Assembly (NCBI RefSeq): GCF_015351025.1
Contig: NZ_JADKRV010000006.1
Coordinates: 124,001-188,000, forward strand
Reading direction: 5' to 3'
Source of the DNA: Curtobacterium sp. VKM Ac-1376
GTDB lineage: Bacteria > Actinomycetota > Actinomycetes > Actinomycetales > Microbacteriaceae
Length of the DNA stretch: 64,000 nt
The first letter of the stretch is position 1. Every line of letters starts with the position of its first letter. The notes beneath the pieces were generated by a model that was not told where the DNA came from, did not search any database, and worked only from the letters and a program-made list of their open reading frames with translations. Below are positions 58,497-64,000 of the stretch, one piece after another. A program made the position numbers and the translations under genes.

Positions 58497-60564
58497 CGAC
58501 CGGGGGCGCGGCGCGCCCCGAGACCGAGACGACCGCAACGGACGATCGGGAGGCCCGGATCGCTCCGACCGCTCCGCTCCCGGCCGGGGCGGGGCTGGCT
58601 CCGGAGCCGGCGGCCGCTCCGGCGGCTACGGTCGCGACGACCGCGGGGGCGCTCGCCCGCCGCGTGACGACGACCGTCGTGGCGGGTACCCGTCTCGCGA
58701 TGACCGGGGTGGCGACCGTGGTGGCTACCGCGGCTCGGCTCCGCGCGATGACCGTGGCGGTGACCGTGGTGGGTACCGGGGCCGTGACGACCGCAGCTCG
58801 GCGCCGCGCGATGACCGCGGTGGCTACCGCGGCTCGGCTCCGCGCGATGACCGGGGTGGCGACCGTGGTGGGTACCGGGGCGCATCTGCGCCGCGCGATG
58901 ACCGCGGTGGCTACCGCGGCTCGGCTCCGCGCGATGACCGGGGTGGCGACCGTGGTGGGTACCGGGGCGCATCTGCGCCGCGCGATGACCGCGGTGGCTA
59001 CCGCGGCTCGGCTCCGCGCGATGACCGTGGCGGTGACCGTGGTGGGTACCGGGGCCGTGACGACCGCAGCTCGGCGCCGCGCGATGACCGCGGTGGCTAC
59101 CGCGGCTCGGCTCCGCGCGATGACCGTGGCGGTGACCGTGGTGGGTACCGGGGCCGTGACGACCGCAGCTCGGCGCCGCGTGACGATCGTGGTGGGTACC
59201 GGGGCCGTGATGACCGTGGTGCTTCGGCTCCGCGTGAGGACCGTGGTGGGTACCGGGGCCGTGATGACCGTGGTGCTTCGGCTCCCCGTGACGATCGTGG
59301 TGGGTACCGGGGCCGTGACGACCGCGGCACTTCCGCTCCGCGTGAGGACCGTGGTGGGTACCGGGGCCGTGATGACCGTGGTGCTTCGGCTCCCCGTGAT
59401 GACCGTGGTGGCTACCGGGGCCGCGACGACCGCAGCTCTGCTCCCCGTGACGACCGTGGTGGCTACCGGGGCCGCGACGACCGTGGCAGCTCGGCACCCC
59501 GTGACGACCGTCGGGACGACCGCGGCCGCGATGACCGCCGGACCCCCGACGGCCAGCAGAGCCGCGTCTGGCACAACGGCCGCCGCTACGTCGGCGGCAC
59601 CACGAGTGTCCGCAACAGCGACCGCACCACGCCGAAGCCGAGCGGGCAGCGCGACGACCGGGGCAACCCGGCCGAGGGCACGCCCGAACGGCCCATCATC
59701 GCAGACTGGGACGCGGCGGACGGGACGGCGCCTGCCGGGGCCCAGCCGGGCCTCCAGGCAGAGGGTGAGCGCCTGCAGAAGGTGATCGCCGCTGCGGGCG
59801 TGGCATCCCGCCGGGTCGCGGAGAACCTGATCGTCGAGGGCCGCGTGACGGTCAACGGCGAGGTCGTGGACGCCCTCGGGCGTCGCGTCGACCCCGAGAA
59901 GGACGCGATCAGCGTCGACGGCGTGCCGGTGCAGATCGACTCGTCGCGGCGCTACATCGTGTTGAACAAGCCGACCGGTGTCGTCTCGAGCCTGCAGGAC
60001 GAGCGCGGTCGCCGTGACCTGACCGAGTTCGTGGACCGCTACGAGGAGCGCCTGTTCAACGTCGGGCGCCTCGACACCGAGACCTCCGGGCTGCTCGTCC
60101 TGACGAACGACGGCGACCTGGCGCACGTGCTGGCGCACCCGTCGTTCGGCGTGCAGAAGACGTACATCGCGAAGGTCCACGGCAACGTGAACCCCGCCGT
60201 GGTGCAGCGTCTGACCGAGGGTGTCGAGCTCGAGGACGGCCCGATCAAGGCCGACAAGGTGCGGCTGCTCGAGTCCTCGCGAGGCGAGTCGCTCGTCGAG
60301 ATCACGCTGCACTCCGGCCGCAACCGCATCGTCCGACGGATGCTCGAAGCCGTCGGCCACCCGGTCCTCGAACTCGTTCGGCGGTCGTTCGGACCGCTGC
60401 ACCTGGGCAGCCTGCCGCCGGGCAAGATGCGCGAACTCGGCGCGGTCGAGGTCGGGAAGCTGCTCGGCACGGTCCGTGACGCGAAGCCGTCCGCTCGTGA
60501 CGACCGTGACGTCGCCCTCGACCAGGGCGAGGACGACGAGTACGACGACGAGTCGGCGGACTGA
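58483..60564 (+). CDS. rluB: Pseudouridine synthase RluB-like with long Arg/Gly-rich N-terminal extension
   Basis: A 693-residue protein. Residues 1-425 are very low complexity, rich in Arg, Gly, Asp and Tyr, with 16 GGYRG units between about 72 and 349. An S4 RNA-binding domain (GERLQKVIAAAGVASRRVAENLI) lies at about 428-490, then an RsuA/RluB catalytic domain with Asp in GRLDTETSGLLVLTNDGDL (near 530). The family isomerises U2605-equivalent in 23S rRNA. The ATG at 58483 overlaps the scpB end by 14 bases. Bacterial RluB proteins are usually near 250-350 residues. Confidence 0.9.
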   Translation: MAGFDDRGRGAPRDRDDRNGRSGGPDRSDRSAPGRGGAGSGAGGRSGGYGRDDRGGARPPRDDDRRGGYPSRDDRGGDRGGYRGSAPRDDRGGDRGGYRGRDDRSSAPRDDRGGYRGSAPRDDRGGDRGGYRGASAPRDDRGGYRGSAPRDDRGGDRGGYRGASAPRDDRGGYRGSAPRDDRGGDRGGYRGRDDRSSAPRDDRGGYRGSAPRDDRGGDRGGYRGRDDRSSAPRDDRGGYRGRDDRGASAPREDRGGYRGRDDRGASAPRDDRGGYRGRDDRGTSAPREDRGGYRGRDDRGASAPRDDRGGYRGRDDRSSAPRDDRGGYRGRDDRGSSAPRDDRRDDRGRDDRRTPDGQQSRVWHNGRRYVGGTTSVRNSDRTTPKPSGQRDDRGNPAEGTPERPIIADWDAADGTAPAGAQPGLQAEGERLQKVIAAAGVASRRVAENLIVEGRVTVNGEVVDALGRRVDPEKDAISVDGVPVQIDSSRRYIVLNKPTGVVSSLQDERGRRDLTEFVDRYEERLFNVGRLDTETSGLLVLTNDGDLAHVLAHPSFGVQKTYIAKVHGNVNPAVVQRLTEGVELEDGPIKADKVRLLESSRGESLVEITLHSGRNRIVRRMLEAVGHPVLELVRRSFGPLHLGSLPPGKMRELGAVEVGKLLGTVRDAKPSARDDRDVALDQGEDDEYDDESAD
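58696..59530 (+). repeat. In-frame tandem repeats encoding RGG/GGYRG units
   Basis: Within the rluB-like gene, related units encode SAPRDDRGGDRGGYRG, ASAPRDDRGGYRG and RDDRSSAPRDDRGGYRG in mixed order, giving 16 GGYRG motifs. Long identical nucleotide stretches recur, so copy number could change by recombination while staying in frame. The opposite strand and other frames are also open through this tract, but these are artefacts of the repeat composition. Confidence 0.85.
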
Positions 60565-60571
60565 CCGGGGC

Positions 60572-60605
60572 CGACGCTCGGGCATCGACCGATGCCCGAG
60601 CGTCG
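60572..60605 (+). terminator. Terminator after rluB-like gene
   Basis: A perfect 16-bp stem CGACGCTCGGGCATCG and complement with a two-base spacer (effectively a 4-base loop) starts 7 bases after the stop. It precedes tyrA by 17 bases, so tyrA may have its own promoter or depend on read-through. Confidence 0.75.
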
Positions 60606-60622
60606 ATCGGTAGGCTTGCCCG

Positions 60623-61735
60623 GTGACCGACCTGACCCCGACCGACATCGACCGCCGCCTGCGCGGTCCGGTGCGTGTCGTCGGCACCGGGCTGCTCGGC
60701 GCCTCGATCGGTCTCGCCCTGCGTGAGAAGGGCGTCGACGTCGTCCTCGACGACGTCTCACCCGCCGCACTGGCGCTCGCCGTGGACTACGGCGCCGGTC
60801 GGCGACCCGCCCCCGGTGACCAGCCGGAGCTCGTCGTCGTCGCGGTCCCGCCGGACGTCGTGGCGACCGTGGTCGAGCGCGAGCTCGCCGCGTACCCGGA
60901 GGCCGTCGTGACGGACGTCGCGAGCGTGAAGTCCGGTCCCCTGGAGGCCCTGGTGGCCGCCGGCGCGGACGTCACCCGATACATCGGGTCGCACCCGATG
61001 GCCGGACGCGAGCGCAGCGGTCCGACCGCCGCCCGCGCCGACCTGTTCGTCGGTCGCCCCTGGGTGATCGCGGGGCACGACGGCATCACGTACCAGCGTG
61101 CCGCGGTGGTCGAGGACCTCGCGCTCGACGTCGGCGCGACCGTCGTGCCGATGGACCCCGAGTCGCACGACCTCGCCGTCGCCTACGTGTCCCACGCGCC
61201 GCAGCTCGTGTCGACGCTGATGGCCTCGCGTCTGCGGGACGCGCCGGACGGGTCGCTCGGCCTGGCCGGCGGCGGTGTCCGCGACGTCACCCGGATCGCC
61301 GCGAGTGACCCGGGGCTGTGGGTGCAGATCATCGGGGCGAACGCCGGGCACATCCGGCCGGTCCTCACCGACCTGCGTGACGACCTGTCCCGCGTGATCG
61401 ACGCCCTCGGCGACCCGGACGGTGCCGGGTCGCCGCGCACCATCGCCGAGACGATCGCCGCGGGCAACCGCGGAGTCGAGCGGCTGCCGGGCAAGCACGG
61501 CACCACCAAGCGCTTCGCCCAGGTGGTCGTCCTGGTGGACGACACCCCCGGGCAGATCGCCGCACTCCTGACGTTCATCGGGGAGATCGGCATCAACCTC
61601 GAGGACATGCGCCTCGAGCACTCACCGGGCGCACAGATCGGCATCGTCGAGGTGTCGGTGCTGCCCGAGCAGGAACAGCGACTCGTCGAGGAACTCGAGG
61701 GGCGCGGATGGAGGATCGCAGCAGCATGGGCCTGA
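60623..61735 (+). CDS. tyrA: Prephenate dehydrogenase
   Basis: A 370-residue enzyme converting prephenate to 4-hydroxyphenylpyruvate for tyrosine. [17 protein letters not shown] binds NAD, and the catalytic His is in [15 protein letters not shown]-terminal ACT domain (about 295-370, [33 protein letters not shown]) suggests feedback control by an aromatic amino acid. GTG start. cmk overlaps its end. Confidence 0.93.
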   Translation: MTDLTPTDIDRRLRGPVRVVGTGLLGASIGLALREKGVDVVLDDVSPAALALAVDYGAGRRPAPGDQPELVVVAVPPDVVATVVERELAAYPEAVVTDVASVKSGPLEALVAAGADVTRYIGSHPMAGRERSGPTAARADLFVGRPWVIAGHDGITYQRAAVVEDLALDVGATVVPMDPESHDLAVAYVSHAPQLVSTLMASRLRDAPDGSLGLAGGGVRDVTRIAASDPGLWVQIIGANAGHIRPVLTDLRDDLSRVIDALGDPDGAGSPRTIAETIAAGNRGVERLPGKHGTTKRFAQVVVLVDDTPGQIAALLTFIGEIGINLEDMRLEHSPGAQIGIVEVSVLPEQEQRLVEELEGRGWRIAAAWA

Positions 61736-62634
61736 ACGACGACATGAACGCAGCGCTGAACGACTCGGGTGTGACCGGCGGACGCGCTCCGGCCGGTGGG
61801 ACCGACGGCCCCGACTCCGGCTTGCCGACGCCGACCCCTGGTGACGGGGCACGCGGCGGTGCTGAGGGCGGCCCCCTCGGTGGTCCGGCCGGCGGCCTCG
61901 GCGAACCCGGCGGGGAGCCCGGCTCGACCAGCGCACCGATGCCGTCCGGTCTGGCCGACGGCGCCTACGTGGCCAAGATCGTCATCGCGGTCGACGGCCC
62001 CGCCGGCAGCGGCAAGTCGAGCGTCTCCCGTGCGGCCGCCCGCGCCCTGGGCTACGGCTACCAGGACACCGGCGCTGCCTACCGTGCGCTCGCCTGGCAC
62101 GCCCTGCAGCAGCGGGTCGACCTCGACGACGCCGCAGCGATCCTGGCGAGCTGGGACACCTTCGACTACGCCATCGGCACCGACCCCGACGACTACTACG
62201 TCAAGGTGGGGGAGACCGACGTCACCGAGGCCATCCGCACCCCTGACGTCACGGGTGCGGTCGCCCACATCGCGAAGCTCCCGGACGTCCGGCGCCGCCT
62301 GGTCCAGCTCTTCCGGAACGTGATGCGGAAGGCCGACGCCCCGGGCATCATCACCGAGGGCCGGGACATCACCACGGTCGTCGCACCCGACGCCGAGGTC
62401 CGGATCCTGCTGACGGCCGACGAGTCCGTTAGAATGGCCCGACGCTCGGCAGAGGTCACGACCCAGTCGGCCGCCGAGACCTCCGCAGCTCTCGCTCGTC
62501 GCGACGCGGCGGACGCGAAGGTCGTCGACTTCATGAACGCCGCAGACGGTGTCACGACGCTCGACTCCACCGACCTCGACTTCGACCAGACCGTGCAGGC
62601 GGTCGTCGACCTGGCCCGCGCGGCCACGCACTGA
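61726..62634 (+). CDS. cmk: Cytidylate kinase with Gly/Pro-rich N-terminal extension
   Basis: A 302-residue protein. The kinase core begins at [17 protein letters not shown] and includes [19 protein letters not shown] and [24 protein letters not shown], phosphorylating CMP and dCMP. About 80 residues of Gly/Pro/Ala-rich sequence precede it; E. coli Cmk is about 227 residues. The start at 61726 (GGAGG upstream) is uncertain; ATG at 61708 and 61744 are alternatives. Overlaps tyrA and precedes der, the usual cmk-der pair. Confidence 0.9.
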   Translation: MGLNDDMNAALNDSGVTGGRAPAGGTDGPDSGLPTPTPGDGARGGAEGGPLGGPAGGLGEPGGEPGSTSAPMPSGLADGAYVAKIVIAVDGPAGSGKSSVSRAAARALGYGYQDTGAAYRALAWHALQQRVDLDDAAAILASWDTFDYAIGTDPDDYYVKVGETDVTEAIRTPDVTGAVAHIAKLPDVRRRLVQLFRNVMRKADAPGIITEGRDITTVVAPDAEVRILLTADESVRMARRSAEVTTQSAAETSAALARRDAADAKVVDFMNAADGVTTLDSTDLDFDQTVQAVVDLARAATH

Positions 62635-62743
62635 CGCACGACCGGACGGCCTAGGCCGCCTGGTCACACCACGGCCGGACCCCCGGCCCCGGCCGGCAAC
62701 GGCCACCGACACCGCGGCCCCGGCCGCTCGCGAGGAACCCAAG

Positions 62744-64000
62744 ATGGCTCAGCTGGACAACCCGGACAACGACGACTTCCCCCGGTACGACGACGCCCTC
62801 GGCGAGCGGCTCGCCGGACTCGACGAGGCCGAGGCCGAGCAGCGCGCGACCGCGCTCCGCGCCGGCCTCGAGGAGTACGACCTCGAGGACGAAGACCTCG
62901 CTCTGCTCGAGGCCGGTCAGGTCGGCGAGGACGGCGTCCACTACCTGCCCGCCTACCCGGTGCTCGCGATCGTCGGTCGCCCGAACGTCGGCAAGTCGGC
63001 GCTCGTCAACCGCATCCTCGGTCGCCGTGAGGCCGTCGTGCAGGACGTCCCCGGCGTCACCCGCGACCGTGTCAGCTACAAGGCCGACTGGAACGACAAG
63101 CGCTTCACGCTCGTCGACACCGGCGGCTGGGAGCCCGGCGCCGAGGGCATCAACGCCTCGGTCGCCGCGCAGGCCGAGGTCGCGATCGACCTCGCCGACG
63201 CCGTGCTCTTCGTCGTGGACGTCACGGTCGGCATCACCGCCACCGACGAGCACGTCGTCAAGATGCTCCGCGGCACCGACCGCCCCGTCATCGTCGTCGC
63301 GAACAAGGCCGACGACGAGCGCCGTGAACTCGACGCCTACGAACTCTGGAACCTGGGGCTCGGCGAGCCGCACCCGGTGTCGGCCCTGCACGGCCGTGGC
63401 GTCGCAGACCTGCTCGACCTGATCATCAAGACGCTGCCCGACACCTCGGCCGTCGCCAAGCAGGAGGTCGGCGGCCCCCGCCGCGTGGCCATCCTCGGCC
63501 GCCCGAACGTCGGCAAGAGCTCGCTGCTCAACAAGGCCGCCGGTGAAGAGCGGGTCGTCGTGAACGACATCGCCGGCACCACCCGCGACCCAGTGGACGA
63601 GCAGATCGAGCTCGGCGGCAAGGTGTGGCGCTTCGTTGACACCGCCGGCATCCGGAAGCGCGTCCACATGCAGCAGGGCGCCGACTTCTACGCGTCGCTC
63701 CGCACCACCGCCGCGCTCGAGAAGGCCGAGGTCGCCGTCGTCGTCCTCGACGTCACCGAGCCGGTGTCCGTGCAGGACCTCCGCATCATCGACCTCGTCC
63801 TCGAGTCGGGCCGTGCCCTCGTGCTGGCCTACAACAAGTGGGACCTGCTCGACGACGAGCGACGCCGCTACCTGGAGCGCGAGATCGAGCAGGACCTGGC
63901 GCACGTCGCCTGGGCCCCGCGCGTGAACATCTCCGCCCGCACCGGCCGCCACCTCGAGAAGCTCGTGCCGGCCCTCGAGACCGCCCTCGAGTCGTGGGAC
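62744..64000 (+). CDS. der: GTPase Der (EngA), 3' end beyond window
   Basis: The 419 visible residues run to the last base without a stop. Residues 1-70 are an acidic extension; then two tandem G domains follow with P-loops [12 protein letters not shown] (near 76) and [12 protein letters not shown] (near 250), DTGGWEP and DTAGIRKR switch regions, and NKAD and NKWD motifs. The KH-like C-terminal domain is missing. Der is essential for 50S ribosome assembly. ATG with GAGGAA upstream. Confidence 0.95.
   Translation, partial: MAQLDNPDNDDFPRYDDALGERLAGLDEAEAEQRATALRAGLEEYDLEDEDLALLEAGQVGEDGVHYLPAYPVLAIVGRPNVGKSALVNRILGRREAVVQDVPGVTRDRVSYKADWNDKRFTLVDTGGWEPGAEGINASVAAQAEVAIDLADAVLFVVDVTVGITATDEHVVKMLRGTDRPVIVVANKADDERRELDAYELWNLGLGEPHPVSALHGRGVADLLDLIIKTLPDTSAVAKQEVGGPRRVAILGRPNVGKSSLLNKAAGEERVVVNDIAGTTRDPVDEQIELGGKVWRFVDTAGIRKRVHMQQGADFYASLRTTAALEKAEVAVVVLDVTEPVSVQDLRIIDLVLESGRALVLAYNKWDLLDDERRRYLEREIEQDLAHVAWAPRVNISARTGRHLEKLVPALETALESWD

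Noticed and set aside
58696..59530. Direct repeats that might be a CRISPR array
   Set aside because: The units vary in length, are in frame within a coding sequence and have no unique spacers.
58423..60687. Long minus-strand open frame opposite the rluB-like gene
   Set aside because: It arises from the repeat composition and encodes only Val/Ala/Arg/Thr-rich repetitive sequence. The plus-strand frame ends in intact S4 and pseudouridine synthase domains.

Overview
The window is high-GC, densely coded actinobacterial chromosome. Gene content and order point to the family Microbacteriaceae, and the general look (GH6 cellulase-type protein, GC-rich palindromes at gene ends, DUF3046-recA-recX-miaB-miaA-dapF block) fits Curtobacterium or a close relative. 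That genus call is inference from gene content only. I see no tRNA or rRNA gene, CRISPR array, insertion sequence, prophage or plasmid backbone.

Layout. 1-8.4 kb is mixed metabolism and membrane functions: a partial amidohydrolase, an aminodeoxychorismate lyase-like enzyme, a Nudix hydrolase, an ABC-2/YhgE-like membrane protein, a Na+/H+ antiporter and a Pit phosphate permease. 8.4-9.06 kb is a gene-free tract of stacked GC-rich hairpins. 9-18.6 kb holds aspartase, a BrkB-like protein, an MFS transporter, an FKBP isomerase, an aldo/keto reductase, a HelD/HelR-type ATPase, a GH6 glycoside hydrolase and a VanZ-like protein. rpsO (18.7 kb) and pnp (24.8 kb) flank a flavin-reductase gene and a five-gene redox operon (19.9-23.3 kb). 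From there to 42 kb the genes are pnp, an M16 peptidase, dapB, thyA-folA, dapA, RNase J, ftsK, pgsA, cinA and a clgR-like regulator. 42.5-52 kb is DUF3046-recA-recX-miaB-miaA-dapF-hflX-lexA, followed by an SOS-linked LysM protein. 52-55.3 kb is hisC-hisB-hisH-hisA. 55.3-64 kb is sseB-like, parA, scpA, scpB, an rluB-like pseudouridine synthase, tyrA, cmk and der, which runs off the end.

Functional threads. Lysine/diaminopimelate synthesis is spread over dapB, dapA and dapF. Folate and thymidylate synthesis are linked by pabC-like, thyA and folA. RNA turnover is represented by pnp and RNase J. The DNA-damage response is unusually readable: a perfect LexA box lies ahead of recA, and imperfect boxes lie between lexA and a divergent ChiZ/DivS-like LysM protein. 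The last block couples chromosome organisation (ParA, ScpAB) with ribosome maturation (RluB, Der).

Most interesting regions. (1) A translationally coupled operon at 19938-23290 encodes a membrane-anchored Ser/Thr/Asp/Gly-rich peptide, an ApbE-like flavin transferase, a four-histidine membrane cytochrome, a NuoF-like subunit and a three-cysteine ferredoxin. It looks like a flavinylation-linked electron-transfer module, but the expected FMN-binding domain is missing and the ApbE metal-site Asp appears to be Asn. (2) Several dispersed palindromic repeat families sit at gene ends, including a composite element present twice with identical internal spacing and the hairpin array at 8.4-9.06 kb. (3) The pseudouridine synthase carries a tandem Arg/Gly/Tyr-rich extension with 16 GGYRG units.
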